This document shows, one piece after another, positions 1-11,965 of a DNA stretch of 64,000 nucleotides (its first letter is position 1; every line of letters starts with the position of its first letter). Both the position numbers and the translations under genes were made by a program. Origin of the DNA: Macrobrachium rosenbergii (Eukaryota; Arthropoda; Malacostraca; Decapoda; Palaemonidae); the NCBI RefSeq assembly GCF_040412425.1, contig NC_089744.1, positions 22,694,001 through 22,758,000 on the forward strand. The letters run 5' to 3'. The notes beneath the pieces are model-generated. The model was not told the DNA's origin. It saw only the letters and a program-made list of their open reading frames with translations, and ran no database searches.

Positions 1-37
1 CAGAACGGAACACCTGCCAATAACTGGGGGCAGCCTG
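1..37 (-). mobile_element. Terminal fragment of a CAGGC-type MITE
   Basis: Read on the minus strand, the fragment begins CAGGCTGCCCCCAGTTATTG, similar to the terminus of the complete MITE at 43461-43743 (CAGGCAGCCCCCGCTTACCG). A TA dinucleotide follows on the plus strand, as expected for Tc1/mariner-pogo type insertions. The rest of the element lies outside the window. Confidence 0.4.
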
Positions 38-38
38 T

Positions 39-311
39 ATTTAATATGCACTGAAAAAATACATTTTATCAATATTTTGCTGTGTTTACATTAATATTAA
101 TGTTTGAAAATTAGTAAATAATTTTTTATCATAAAAAATGTATATAGTCACAAAAATAATGTGAAAATACAGTAATTAAGGAATATTTCTCGATGAAAAA
201 ATCTGCAAATTACTGAATCTTTCATGAATAATTTGGGAATAAGTTCCACAGAAAAATCCACGAGTAGGTGAAGCCGCAAATAATGAACTGTGAATAGGTG
301 GGGATCGACTG
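39..311 (-). mobile_element. Nonautonomous pogo/Tigger-like MITE, reverse copy
   Basis: On the minus strand it starts CAGTCGATCCCCACCTATTC next to a TA. It continues with a 'GTGGATTTTTCTGTGGAAC' block and an 'GAGAAATATTCCTTAATTAC' block, both recognisable in the copy at 3038-3380. The termini resemble pogo/Tigger inverted repeats. There is no coding capacity. The other end is unclear because it abuts the fragment at 1-37. Confidence 0.5.
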
Positions 312-3037
312 TACCTTGTTGATGATGTCATTAAGAATTCTCATAGAATATAGCCCTATATGTACAGTATGTGTATGTAAAATTTGTTAGCTGTATTCTC
401 AGAGTCTTTATTCCATATATACTTGCATATCATTTGAATTTTTGAGAACTAACTTTTTAGTAGCCTTATTAGGATGGTTGCTTTAGACACAAAGTACAAA
501 ATTGCTAAGTGTTTGTGTGGCATATCCACGCTGCAAGACACAAGTTACCTGTTAAAACACTAGGCCAAAATTCACATTTAAAAAGAATCAGTGGTTAATA
601 TTGGCTATTAATGTACAAAGTATATATGCTGTAACATACCATATATGTGAACTAGAAAAAAAAGTGATAGAAAAGTAATGGTGAAAATCAACAATGAAGA
701 AATTCCCGTTGTATTACTAACATACAAACTACTTTTATATACAGGTAATCTAAAGTTAAAACTTGTCAACATCAAAGATAGTTTTTAGTTTTTGTAATGT
801 TTACTTTTAAATATTTGGAGTATGCTGTGATTTAGTCAGCTGACAAAAGATAAATAGGTGACTAGGAATGAAAGAAAAATAATCATTATTTGTTGGTTGT
901 GTAATATGAACAGAAAGAAATAAAAATGTTGGTGGTGAATAATACAGAAAAAAATACTAATTTCATCACTGAAGTATGAAGTGTTGGTTTTTCTGGTACT
1001 TTTAGTTGCAAGAACTAGCCGCAAACATTGCTAACTAGTGAACATGTGGAAATGGTAGTTCTTTGTAATTTATATCTTCGTAAAATTTGTTTTTGTTAGA
1101 AGTTTTGAAAAAACTATATTTCTTTTTGCAATACCCTTGTCATGTTAAATTGTGTAGAAGTGGTGGATGATGTTTTACACAGACCAGGTTTGGCAACCCT
1201 AGCCTAGTTTAGAAATTGGAACTCTCACTGTACTTGGGATATAGAAAAATCATCTATTAGAGAAAAGGGCTGGTAATCCTAGTCAAGTTTACTGAAAATG
1301 GAGCTTACATTGTATACTTGGGAAATAGGAAAATCATCTGTTGGAGAACACAGCTGGTAACCCTAGTCTAGTTGACTAAAAATAGAACTTACATTGTGCT
1401 TGGGATGTAGGAAGATCATCTGTTGCAGAACAGGTTTGGCAACCTTACTGAAAATGGAACTCACTGAATTTGGTATATAGGGAGAACAAATTTAAAAGGT
1501 TGCATTTTAAGTGAGATTAGATGATATGCAAGTAATATGGTGTAAATAAATTTGTACGTAACAAACCCATGAAATATAAATAATCTTATATCTCAAGGAG
1601 ACTTTCCTAGCTGCCAACCCACAAGGTATAATTGTTATGTGTGGCGTCATTGTGTGAAGACATGTTCTAAACTGCTCTTCCAGTATTAGTATAATTTTGA
1701 GCTTTGTATGCTGTGTCATTCACTTGCATTCATTCATTCATTTAACTTTTATGTTGCAACATTTTGATGGTGTTTTGCATTGATTTCTAAATTTTACATG
1801 TCTACAAGTGCATTTTGCCCTCTTGACCAGTGTCATCATGTAAGGTTGTTATGAGTACTCTCCTTTGTTTCAGTCGCTAAGTAATAGCCATCTCTTTAAG
1901 TAATAGCCATCTCTTTTATGTCTGTAGAGTGCTTGTTGTTCTTCATTTTGGGCAGGGGTCATGTTCGTGTAGTCATCAGATTACTTCGGTAACAACTTCA
2001 GTATTGATTCTAAGTATCAGGCAGTTTTATTGATGTTATACAGTTATTTGCCATGCTGTTTTCACTGCTTTGTTTGTAGGATTCCTTTTTTATTTAAACT
2101 GCAGATCTGCTTTTGCTTTTTTATATTGATACCATCTTTGGTCATTATCCTTTCATTATTGCTTAGTGATTGTTTATACTTTTTGTTTAATTTGTGAAGT
2201 GTTTTCATTCCTTATTATTTGCGTCTGTGTATTGTTTGGGAATTTTAGTAGTCATTAATGCTAAGAAAATGTTTATATAGTTGTGCTTATTTCGAGAAAC
2301 TGAAGGTGCAGAGCATGATATTTGGGGCTCCTTTATGTCTTGTTTAGGTTAGGATCTGTGGTGACTACTATTAAACCTCCAGGTTAATAGTTAGCTGTGG
2401 CATTATGAAGCTTCACTAGACCTCCTCGTGAATAGTTTCCTTTGTTAGGTAAGAGCCATCAGGCCCTGCCTTTAATAAACCTTAGACCTTCTTTTCACCT
2501 CTACCTTTATACTAGTTCCTGTGTTTACTGGGACATTCGCAGGATGACTTCAGCCAACTCAAGATCAAGCATCAAGGTGTGTCAGGTCTGTTCTCATTTG
2601 TCTTCATAAAGTCATTCTGGAACTCTCTGCCACCCAAAAAGTGGGTTATCTTTCCAGAACACCCAAGATTTTTTCTGTGAGATGGGACTCGGATGTGTGA
2701 GTTTTATTGTACTCATTGGGACTGATCATTTTGGCAGGACCATTTCTGTCAGTTGAGAGGGATGTGGGGCATTCATTCTCATCATTTTCATGATCCTCAT
2801 TTTTCATGTGTCTGGCACTCATTGAAAGTGTTTTCCTGGAGCATGTATTCTTGCAGCTTGTTATTGTCGAGCGTGTTGCCCTTAGAATTCCACTATTATT
2901 TGCAACCCATGGTTTTTTCCTCATATTTGGTGTATGGTTTAACTTGCTTTTCGCAGATAATTATAGTTATGATTTTAGCAGTAATGCTATTAGCCTAGGA
3001 TATGTGGGACCAAGTGTCGTTGGCAGTTAAATTACTA
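312..3037. other. CRTC intron, upstream part
   Basis: No exon could be supported here. Apart from the small minisatellite near 1190-1480, the stretch is AT-rich single-copy-looking DNA. Short open frames around 2750-3030 on the plus strand lack codon bias, domain similarity and splice logic. Upstream CRTC exons encoding the CREB-binding domain and the first 14-3-3 site were looked for and not seen, so the intron extends beyond base 1. Confidence 0.5.
1186..1482. repeat. Diverged minisatellite, about 80 bp unit, 3.5 copies
   Basis: Four successive blocks share the order 'GGYWACCYTA', 'GAACTYNCA(Y)TGTA', 'CTTGGGATATAG' and 'ATCATCTRTTRGAGAA'. Blocks start near 1190, 1269, 1350 and 1434. The units have diverged by substitution and by small indels, and the last one is shortened. 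Confidence 0.6.
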
Positions 3038-3380
3038 CAGTAAACCCCCCGTATTTGTGGTCTCACTATTCGCGGATTTCTCTGTGGAACGTGTATACAC
3101 ATTATTCACGGAAAATTCGCCCATTTGCGGTATTTTTCACTGAGAAATATTCACTGATTACTGTATTTTCATATTTTCATGACTAAATGCACTTTTTGTG
3201 ATAAAACTATCACAGTACTCAAGTATAAGCATGTTTAGAGGGGTTTTTTTTTGTGTTTAAACTCTCAAAATAGGCAGTTCTAAGTGTTTTTAGAGGGGTT
3301 TCAAATATTCGCAGATTTTAGCTATTCGCGAGGGCAGAGGGGTGTGGTACGCATCCCCCGCGAACACTGGGGGTTTACTG
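3038..3380 (+). mobile_element. 343 bp pogo/Tigger-like MITE with TA target duplication
   Basis: The left end is CAGTAAACCCCCCGTATTTG. The reverse complement of the right end is CAGTAAACCCCCAGTGTTCG. Both ends are flanked by TA (3036-3037 and 3381-3382), the target duplication of Tc1/mariner-pogo elements. Subterminal 'ATTCGCGG' blocks occur at both ends. No open frame is present, so it would need a transposase in trans. It lies about 120 bp upstream of a CRTC exon. Confidence 0.75.
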
Positions 3381-3502
3381 TATATCATTCCATGAGGTGA
3401 TGCAATCAATATGATGTTTCTGGTTTTTACAATGTCAGATCACCTTTTCATACATGACCCATGTTAATATTGTAGTGTGACATTATTTTCTTCTACTTAC
3501 AG

Positions 3503-3620
3503 TTTCAGCACCAGCAGAAATGCGAACCGAACAAGGCTTTGGGATGCAGTTTTACACTCATGATCTGCAGCCCAGACCAAAGTCAGGCTGTGAAACTACA
3601 CTCCCTGGAGATGCCACGAC
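3503..3620 (+). CDS. Crtc: CRTC exon W1 (RPKS motif exon)
   Basis: CRTC proteins are cytoplasm-nucleus shuttling coactivators that bind the bZIP domain of CREB and respond to cAMP and calcium through dephosphorylation and 14-3-3 release. This exon follows a TTCTACTTACAG acceptor and ends at CACGAC|GTAAGT. The frame is open, gives MRTEQGFGMQFYTHD and then RPKSGCETTLPGDATT. RPKS-Cys-Glu matches the RPKSCEVPG segment of known CRTCs, here with an extra Gly. It enters with one base borrowed from the previous exon and leaves two bases of a Thr codon. In-frame AG dinucleotides at 3508, 3514 and 3517 could act as alternative acceptors. The Met at 3520 need not be a start, since CRTC family members have about 200 residues before this point. 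Confidence 0.8.
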
Positions 3621-3721
3621 GTAAGTTAGACTTTGCTCGTTTTTGATTGCTATGTCAATCAGGGTTTGTAGAAAAAGAATCTTAGAAGTGTTTGTACATT
3701 CAAAGGAGAGGACTGAAAGTA

Positions 3722-4043
3722 CAGACACCACCCTACTTAGGAGCATTCAACTTGCAAACATTCAGAGATACAAACAGGTGGGATTGCAAATTATAATTGA
3801 GTTCAGAGCGCTCGTGTTTGCCAACTGTAAGTTCAGCTTTTGTTCTGATCACCTATTTTGTACATACAGTACTGTATATACATTGAATTGTGTTTTAGGA
3901 TGAAAAAGCATACAGTACTGTATTGATTTTATATCGTACTGTACTTACATAGCCACAAAGAGTACAGCAACCAACTTACTAAGAATTCTGCATACAAATG
4001 GCTGTCCGGAACGTAACTCGTTTGTAAATAGGGTGTTGTCTTG
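3722..4043 (+). mobile_element. 322 bp MITE with TA flanks
   Basis: The left end, CAGACACCACCCTACTTAG, pairs with the right end read in reverse, CAAGACAACACCCTATTTAC. TA flanks both sides (3720-3721, 4044-4045). The interior is noncoding, although a chance open frame of 86 codons (3643-3903) runs through part of it. It lies in the intron between W1 and W2, and is assigned to Tc1/mariner-pogo type elements by termini only. Confidence 0.5.
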
Positions 4044-4503
4044 TACAAAAAGCAAAATTAAGCAAATGGTGACTGGAAAGGAATCATAGAGTTAATTTTA
4101 GTTAGGAAAATAGCCATTTGAATGGTGTGGAAACCTTGTAAGGGCCACAAGTTTGTTAATTTGTTTGTTTTAAAATATTTCATTAATTATAAAAGGAAAC
4201 GCAAATATTTTTTATAGTTTTAGATTGTTTGAATTAGCAGACTACAGATGACTTGCACAGGCTAGAAATGTAAGGAAAACGACAGAATTTTTAATAGGCT
4301 ATAAATGCATGAAGCATATGTTAATGTTAGTCTGTTTCATCAGTAATATATACACAAATTATATAAAAGATAACAGTTAAAAAGTTATAGACATAAACCA
4401 TAGATGACTTGCACAGTTGAGCAAACTGTCAAGAACATAAAGTACTGTAATGTATATCTATTGTTTAAACTTGGTAAAGATCTTTGTGCATTTTCTTTCA
4501 CAG

Positions 4504-4711
4504 GATAAACCACATACAAAGAAGTCCTAATATTCCAATTCCTGCTGCCATTAACAATGTTGGAGGTGCTGGCCCTGGTGGAGGTGTAGCTGGTGGAGGG
4601 GGAGGAGGAGGGGGGGTGGGCCAGTTACCAAACACTGGGTCTCTCCCAGATTTAACACAGGTACAATATCTTCAGCCCATGAACCCTCCTCTTCCTGACA
4701 CAGATACAGTG
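4504..4711 (+). CDS. Crtc: CRTC exon W2 (TGSLPDLT motif exon)
   Basis: The acceptor is TTTCTTTCACAG and the donor is GTGAGT. The first base completes the split Thr codon from W1, and the exon then runs 69 codons to phase 0. It encodes INHIQRSPNIPIPAAINNVG, a Gly-rich run with nine consecutive Gly, and then NTGSLPDLTQVQYLQP. This is the CRTC hallmark 'NTGSLPDLTN-H' followed by a Pro-rich stretch and an acidic patch (PDTDTV). The poly-Gly tract is encoded by GGA/GGG repeats around 4560-4620, so it is probably length-variable. Identification is strong from motif order together with W1. Confidence 0.88.
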
Positions 4712-4900
4712 GTGAGTTCCAACGATATCAAAGTTTTAACATTATGTAGGTGACCAAAGTAGATTAGTTGAGCTATTGCCTTAATATTATCATTATTGTT
4801 AATTTTTATTTTTTATTTTATTATTTTTTTTTGTCTATCAGTCATCATGTTCGACTGGATGGTATTTTTAGTGTGGAGTTGTGGGTTGCATCCTGCCTCC

Positions 4901-5230
4901 TTAGGAGTCCATCACTTTTCTCACTATGTGCGCTGTATCTAATAGCATGCTCTTCTGCATGAGTTCTGTAGCTACTTCGGCATCTAGTTTTTCCAGGTTC
5001 CTTTTCAGGGACCTTGGGGTCGTGCCTAGTGTTCCTACGATTATGGGTACAATTTCCACTGGCATATCCCATATCCTTATTTCTGTTTTCAGGTTTTGAG
5101 ACTTATCAGTTTTTTCTCTTTCTTTCTCATCTATTCTGGTGTCATGGTACTGCAACATCAATGAGTAATACTTTCTTCTTGAATTTGTCAATCAGCTTCA
5201 AGTCCTGTCTATTGGCATTTTTACGATTTG
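4901..5230 (-). pseudogene. LINE reverse-transcriptase ORF, C-terminal remnant
   Basis: The minus strand gives LIDKFKKKVLLIDVAVP, then after a frameshift DEKEREKTDKSQNLKTEIR, then WDMPVEIVPIIVGTLGTTP and a tail with LMQKSMLLDTAHIVRKVMDS. The order 'DIAVP...EKE..KI.KYQDL...VVPIVVGALG...LQK..LL.TARILRKVL' is the familiar C-terminal region of a non-LTR retrotransposon polyprotein seen in many invertebrate genomes. It has at least one frameshift and is not functional. It lies in the W2-W3 intron, antisense to CRTC. Confidence 0.6.
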
Positions 5231-6362
5231 ACCCTGGGAACTGCTTACCATGAGCCAGTTATAGACTTTAAATGAATGATTTTGTCATTTACCTCTATTT
5301 TGTATCAAATCTGAGTACTGCGGGTTCAGGAAATCGTAAAAAACAAGGAAAAATGGGGAATTTTATCTGAGCTGAGGGCTCTACTCACAAGGTATTTGCA
5401 CAGTAAGTAAACACGTTAGAGTAAGTTTAAAATTACATGTATTTACATGAAATAAAATGTCAGAAGATGATTTGTACAAATCAGGCATGCAGTGCCTGAG
5501 AGGTTAATTATAACTGGGAAGACTTGGAAGTATATCCGTCGGTGTGACGATGCTGACACAAGGCACAGTCGAGAGATTTCCATGGCTAACAGACCCTCTG
5601 TAAGGAGAGAGGTTCACGAATTAAAAGCCCGTAAGGAATACATAGAACAAGGCGAGCACAGAGGGTGCCACGAAGCCGTGTACACACGATTTTATGCAAT
5701 TATTTAAACACGGGCATGTACGTAACACTGACCTAACAAGGCAAGGTTGATATGGGAATACTGACACTTAGAAATGGAACTAGGAATTTCGAGAATTAGA
5801 ACAGTGTGACTGACAAGGAAGAACTTTTGCAACAGATCACTTTACCTTGTAGAAGAGGTGGCTTCAGCAAGAAATGGCGGCAGAGGAAGGGCTGGGCTTC
5901 ACTGGTAAAAATACTGAGGGTCCCTACAAGATAAGGACCACGAGGTAGGGCATGCTCATCTGAAGGAGATGCGTCTTGCTAGCGTCCAGCGATGTGTCTC
6001 TCCCTCGCGTCCTACAATGTGTCTCTTGTTGTTTCCTCGGTCAGTCCTTTATATAACGTTGGTCAAGGGGCAGGAGGATACCTCCCGGTAGATGGGGTTT
6101 GGTTTCATATATGACTAAGTCCCAGGTGCAGGCTAGCTGTCCGTTTCTCTTAATCTTGTCGGCTCTTTCGTGTCTCTGTAAACAAAAGTCTCCTGCAGTC
6201 ATATGTTCCAGAAGAGAAAGTTGAAAGACGATTAAAAGCTTAAGGGAGGGGCCTATATTCCTTTCACCCTTCCTTGTCAGGCAGTAACCAAAATGCACTG
6301 CTATATTTTCCAACTTTAAATGAAGCAGTTGTTGGCTGGGATTCTTGGGAAAATATAATAGC
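5231..6362. mobile_element. Insertion of about 1.1 kb that splits the LINE remnant
   Basis: The two LINE fragments at 4901-5230 and 6363-6612 are parts of one continuous protein region, so the DNA between them is an insertion (or a rearrangement). The flanks ATTGGCAT (5211-5218) and AATAGCAT (6357-6364) could be a diverged target duplication. The interior holds a TATATAA at about 6050, a GC-richer block from 5840 to 6020, and an open frame of 71 codons at 5492-5707 with no recognised domain. A 12 bp inverted pair, TTTTACGATTT at about 5218 and AAATCGTAAAA at 5331, sits at its left part. The element type is not identified; a solo LTR is possible. Confidence 0.4.
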
Positions 6363-6612
6363 ATGCATCTACCTATCTGTTCTGGTACCATAGTCCCAGA
6401 TGATCTTTGCCTGATCATCTTCTATCACTCCCTCAGGTTGGTGTTTGTACCACTTAACACTGCAAGCTAGCTGGTGTTTCTTGCACAGGCTCCAGTGGAG
6501 GGCTTTTGCTACTGAATCATGCCTCTTTTTGTACTGGTTCTGTGCAGGCACCGGTCATTCGCTTGCTGTGTGGTTTATGGTCTCATCTTTCATGTTGCAC
6601 TTCCTGCATATG
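6363..6612 (-). pseudogene. LINE reverse-transcriptase ORF, cysteine motif remnant
   Basis: The minus strand reads CRKCNMKDETINHTASE, a stop, then AQNQYKKRHDSVAKALHWSL, a Trp-Tyr-Lys-His-Gln segment, and AKIIWDYGTRTDR followed by a stop and MHAI. This matches the LINE consensus order 'C..C....ET..H....C..LAQ.EY..RHD.VA...HW.LC' then 'WY.H.PE.V.E....KILWD...TDR.I.ARRPDI'. It joins onto the fragment at 4901-5230 (NRQDLKLIDK corresponds to 'RRPDIVLIDK'). Stop codons show it is dead. Confidence 0.6.
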
Positions 6613-7375
6613 GGTTAGGTTTTATTTCCATCTATCGTTCTTTGGACATATTCAGAGATTACTGGACAGGCTTGAATAACCCCTGAAAAATTCTTCTGAT
6701 GCTCTCAGTGCTGAGATATGCGTATAATATTAGATAGATGCTCTGATTTGCAACCCACATTGTGGGCATTGTGATATCTTGTGTACTGTATGGCCATAGT
6801 AAGAGTGAGGCTTCATTATGAAGAAGATAAAACTCATTGCAGTTGAGATTGGATTGTAGGTCAGGGACAGTCTTGTACATATCTCTTGAAGTTAGAAGTC
6901 CACCAAATCAAAAACAGAGGTTGGATGAGGAACTAAACCTTTTGATAATACTGTATATGAATGTGGAGAAATTCATTGTCAATGAAAGAAGTTTTCCCAG
7001 TCTCCTTGCAATAAAAAGCCCATCCCTTGTTTGACCTTCGAGCTAGTGAGAGATTAGTAGAGGCTGGGAAGTAGATAAGAAAATAAAAAGAATCTTCAGG
7101 CACTTAAGTAATTAATCGCTAAAATATTTATGCGTGTTTGTCAGTATTTGGAAATCATATCAGGGTCATTCCATTTTTCTAGTACTTTTATTGCTGCTTA
7201 CCATAATTCTATTGCTATCAGTCACCATGATGTGAGGGAATTTTTTCAGTTTTTTCAAAACCTAAATTTGACACTTGGTGTTCATGTATTTTTATTCTGC
7301 ATCTGAAAAAGAAGTGTTTTGACTTACATAGAAATGGTTTCTCTTGCTATCTTAAAGTGAACATTCTCTCAACAG

Positions 7376-7579
7376 AATTTAGCGAATCTAACAGCAGGGT
7401 CGCCTCGTTTAGGGTCAGGCTTTACAGCAGGAAGCCTGAAAGACCACTATAATAGTAGCGGACAAGCCTCGCCAAGGGGCACCTCACCTGGTCCATCGCC
7501 GTCACTCAACAGAAAGCAGAAGCAAAAACCATACCAGACAATATACCCCAATCGTGGTTCACATCACACTCCAAGTAAA
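7376..7579 (+). CDS. Crtc: CRTC exon W3 (NLANLT exon)
   Basis: The acceptor is CTCTCAACAG and the donor is AAA|GTAAGT. The exon has 68 codons and is phase 0 at both ends. It begins NLANLTAGSPRLGSGF, corresponding to the 'GNLAANLTHLG' part of vertebrate CRTCs that follows the SLPDLT motif. It continues with a Ser/Pro-rich region carrying SP sites (ASPRGTSPGPSPS) and a basic stretch, LNRKQKQKPY, that could contribute to nuclear localisation (inference). The next phase-compatible coding exon found is 15 kb away. Confidence 0.85.
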
Positions 7580-7995
7580 GTAAGTAATTAAGAATGTTTA
7601 AATTGCCTCACTGCTACATTAGCTCTGTACTGCTTCCTCCATTGCAGGCACTAGCTTGCCATTTTGTGGATTGCTCTGACCTCAACATTTTTAGCTGCAA
7701 TAGACAAAATTTCTTTCAAGATCAAGTCTGCTTACGAAAACTTTTCACATTTGTTAAGATTAAAATCATTTTGTGGAGTTTATTATTGATGTTAATGTAT
7801 GATATTTTTCATATACCAAGTGAGTATTGAGTGAGAGGAATGGTTTCTGTGTTTATACAAACTACCGACTAACGCTTTATGGAAGTCTGTTTTCATTTTC
7901 CCTGACAAGTTAGGTTGATTGCTAACTGCCGCCTTCCTTAGTATTTGTTCAGTCAAGATTGAGACATCCCCCAATTTGCAAAGCACATCATGTGT

Positions 7996-8145
<150 letters not shown>

Positions 8146-8517
8146 ATAATTCTTTGTCATTACAGTGGAATAAAATGTTAAGAAAAATCAAGTATCACAC
8201 AGTAATAATTCAAAGCATAAATTAGAGTAAAAATATTAACTATAATAAAACTACAAGAAAAGCATAAACATGATGAAAAAAGAATTATACAGTCACTTAC
8301 AGAGAAATGATACAACTTTAATGAGAATAGTGGTGGTGGTGGAGGAAATCTGCTAAGTTGGAACTGAGGTTTTAAGTGAAGGAGTATAGAATCCCGTACG
8401 TTACACAAGGCCATAAACCCTGTCCACTTTCCCTTGTAAAAGGAAGTGGTAGAGGATCTGTGGTGGATGGAGATAGCTCCTGGCCTGTGTAACGAAGGAG
8501 ACAATTGAGACTGAGAG

Positions 8518-8631
8518 ATTCAGCCTTGGATTTGAAAGAGCTTGTCAGAGAAAGATGATTAGGCATACTAGTATTCAGCCCTGGGTTTGATAGAACTAGC
8601 AGAGAAAGGTGATTAGGCATACCAGTTTGGC
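8518..8631. repeat. Tandem duplication of about 57 bp
   Basis: Two adjacent copies share the words ATTCAGCC, GGRTTTGA, CAGAGAAAG and GTGATTAGGCATAC (ATGATTAGGCATAC in the first). They begin near 8518 and 8574 and are roughly 80-85% alike. No function is apparent. Confidence 0.6.
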
Positions 8632-10936
8632 ACTCATTAACCAAACCTGCCAGAATTGCAACCCCCAAAGTGAAACAGGAGAAGGTTTTGGGCATCTGCC
8701 AACAAAGTGGCCAAAGGCAAAATGAAGGTTTTAGATGTAGCATCTGTTTCAATTTCTCTCAAGACAGAAACAGAGGCTTAACACACACTGAAATGGATGA
8801 TCTTTCCGAAAGATGTTGCAGACCCTTTTGAGAATTATTTGTCAAGTAAGTGTGTCCAGGGTTGAGTAAAAATCCCTTGTAGATTCTTAATCTTAGTATT
8901 CCACTAACACAAAGTGTCGTTGAAGGAGTCTGTCTGATCTAGCCTTCTTAAGGGCCCAAGGAGTGCCAGGTTTGTGAGGAAGTTGGAGGAATTGCTGTTA
9001 AATGTGAAGCAAAACAATGAACTCAGTAGAAATATTACATTATAGGAAACTTCCAGATTTCAGTATCCGAAAATATTGGTTTTGAGTAGAATTTTTTGCA
9101 ACTTTTCAAAATTTCATAAATTTGGTGAATTTCATAAATTTGGTGTGTTCAGTATTTTCTGTAATGAAGTTATTTACCAGTTGTCAAAAAGTGTTTTCTT
9201 TAAAGTTGCATGTAGTTCTTTTCATACAGAGGCATAATAATGTGAAAACAAAATTAAGTTATCGAGATGGTCCAAAAGAAAATTTTCTTAAGAGTTTTTT
9301 ATTATTTCAGTGGTTATGGAATTATGAAAAATGATGCATTCAACCAGAGACCCAAAAATTGCTGAAAATGAAATATATTTGAGTATCTTCCTTGAAGAGA
9401 TTCCCTTGTAAGAGATTCAAGGAGTGACATCTTGTGTAGTTAACTTGGGAGACTTAGCTTTCCAATGATGACCTTTGTATAAATCTTATTTTCTGACAAC
9501 GAAGTAAAACTCACAGGGATCCATCTAACTGGGGATGTCTCGCTTATCCAACTTTTGCTTCATTTGTTTCACCTTATAATTTTCCTCTATTTGTCTGTTC
9601 TCTCTACCAGCAGTTTAGGTTTTCATGAAAGCCTTCAGTGTTTGTACCTATGAAACAGTTTTTTTAAACATTAATAATAACTGTTAGAAATATTTATTAG
9701 CTTTATGTTCTTGTCACTAGTACCTCAAGTGATGATTTTGCTATACCTAAATGTGGTACGTCAGTCTTCATATTCTTAGAATTAGTCGTGAAAACACTCA
9801 AGTATTGATGCCTTTGTATTGACTTCTCAAACTTTGCCTCCTGGGTGATTTACAGTGACCTCACTTTTTAAAAGGCATAAGTCTTTTACCTCAGACAGGG
9901 ACCAGTCTGTTGGAATTGTTATGTCTTTTTGTCCTGAGCTAGAGTTGGTGACAGCTTCTGTGTAAATGTAATTGTCACAAGATATTGACGATGGGGGACA
10001 AAGATTAAGGTGATGAAAGTTAAAGCACTTTGCGGAGACTTTATGCTGTTGATTGTGTGAACTGTGTGATCCTTTAGTTGTATTTTGATAGTTCCGTGTG
10101 GCAAAGAATGACAGTTTATGTGGACACTAGGTTTTTGAAAATTTATGATGGCAAGTGGAGATCTACATGTGGGGCATGATATATTTTAGTTGATTACAAA
10201 AATGCTTTATTAGTATATTTGCTGTACATATTTTGTCTGCATCCTATTATATTAAGGTTTAACTTTGCTGTCAAACCAGTTGCTTTTCCTTTTGTTTATT
10301 TGTACCTGTTCATTATCACAAATCACTTGTATTTTGAGTAAAGACTTTAAAACCCTTGATCACTATCAGATTTGTAAAATCAGAAGCAATGGAATTGTAG
10401 CTGGGCAGAATGGTACATATGTCCTTCCCTTACATTTTAACAATTTTACAAAAAAGAAATGTAATGCTAGATAGTATTGGAGTTTAGTCACGGATTTGTA
10501 CTTTGTGCATGGTTAACGTCACAGTTACATCTTTTTTTTTATATTGCATGTGTTGTGTATGTATTTTTTTTTATTTCTTGTGTGATTTGTTTGTTTTTTT
10601 TCTTTGGCCTGTGTTTTGTTTCAGAATCATTTGTCTGTCCCTACTGTAATTAATGCACGCTACCTCCATAAATGTAAGGTTAGTACTGTAATGTCGTTTT
10701 AGTTTTATTTTGATCTTGATAGAGATCCGTTTCGGGTTGATTTTGAGTTCCAATGTGATTTTTTCTTTTTTTCTTTTTTTTTTACCTTATACTTGGCAGA
10801 AACGACAAACTTTTTTTTAGTCTCATATTTTTTTTGTAAGCATGTTTGTAATTCATTGGGTTGTAGGTTGTCTAAAAAAAGGTGGTTTCATTTTAAATCT
10901 AATAGTGACAAATATTTCCAAATTTCTCTAGTTGTG

Positions 10937-10938
<2 letters not shown>

Positions 10939-11010
<72 letters not shown>
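10939..11010. repeat. (ATT)n microsatellite
   Basis: About 24 uninterrupted ATT units lie in the CRTC intron. The leucine-only open frame crossing it is an artefact. Confidence 0.95.
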
Positions 11011-11011
<1 letters not shown>

Positions 11012-11700
11012 CTTGTCTTTTGCAGCTGCTTTAATGCTTGCTTCTTGGCTCTTATGCAAAATGCATAGACACACTTATGTCTTGAGGTATAATTTTAGGT
11101 GAACTGTAATTTGATTATAGATTTTAGTTTGATTGACAAGCATATTTTACTTTGTCTTTTTTGTGAGCATAACTAAATGATTGAAACATTTGCCATATAT
11201 AAGTAGAGACTGAGATTTGGTGTTGGTACAAGTATTTAAGTGTGGAAGAACGATACAGAGAATTCATGGGTACTTTGGGACCTCGCAGAAACGTTATTTT
11301 GTGGGTTATTAGAACTAGCTTTGGAAATTGTAGTCACTCAAAGAAAGCTTCTGTGACAAAGATCTGTATTTAGTAGTGGTTTTTGGGAGTCCTTCATGAT
11401 AAAGATTTCCAGAAAATATCAGCCAAAAAGAGCTTGATATCATATCATCAAGGGACTTATGACAAAACATAGAGAAATTGTTGGGACAAAAAACATGTTA
11501 CTGCTTTTAGATAATTTTTATATTTTAGGATTTTATTTAAATGCTACATTCCTTTACGGATTATGACAGCCCACGGTGGCAGTTTTAACAAAGCTTATCA
11601 ACATAAATGGATAACAAACTCAACAGATAAGAATCATTGTCGTCATAAATGGTTTTACATTGGATGCTCATTTTAGAGGTTTAGTCGTGAAAAGGGTTTT

Positions 11701-11965
11701 CTCCATTAATCTCTGTCATGTGCGCTCTCTTCCAAATTCTTATCAGGTCTAGGTCCTCATTTATCCCCCTCAACCATAATGCCCTTGGCCTTCCTCTAGA
11801 ACTTTATCTGCTACTTCCATACCCACTCCTATTGACCAACTGTTCCTCATCCATTCTTATCGCATGTCCAAATTATCTCGGTCTTCTTTCCAGCCTCATT
11901 CATAATTCAGTCTCCTCACTTTACTCTGGCCATGAATCTTGACCTTCTGTGGCCAGGCCTTTTTA
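11701..11965 (-). pseudogene. LINE reverse-transcriptase C-terminal tail
   Basis: The minus strand reads MRLERRPR, a stop, FGHAIRMDEEQLVNRSGYGS, a stop, then SSRGRPRALWLRGINEDLDL. This matches the non-LTR retrotransposon pattern 'RR..WFGHV.RM.E.R...R......G.R.RGRPR..W...V..DL', the region downstream of the polymerase domain. The reading frame is retained apart from two stops. It is antisense to CRTC. Confidence 0.6.

Noticed and set aside
3520..3522. ATG in exon W1 as the CRTC start codon
   Set aside because: An acceptor precedes it and the family has a long conserved N-terminal region with the CREB-binding domain, which should come from upstream exons.
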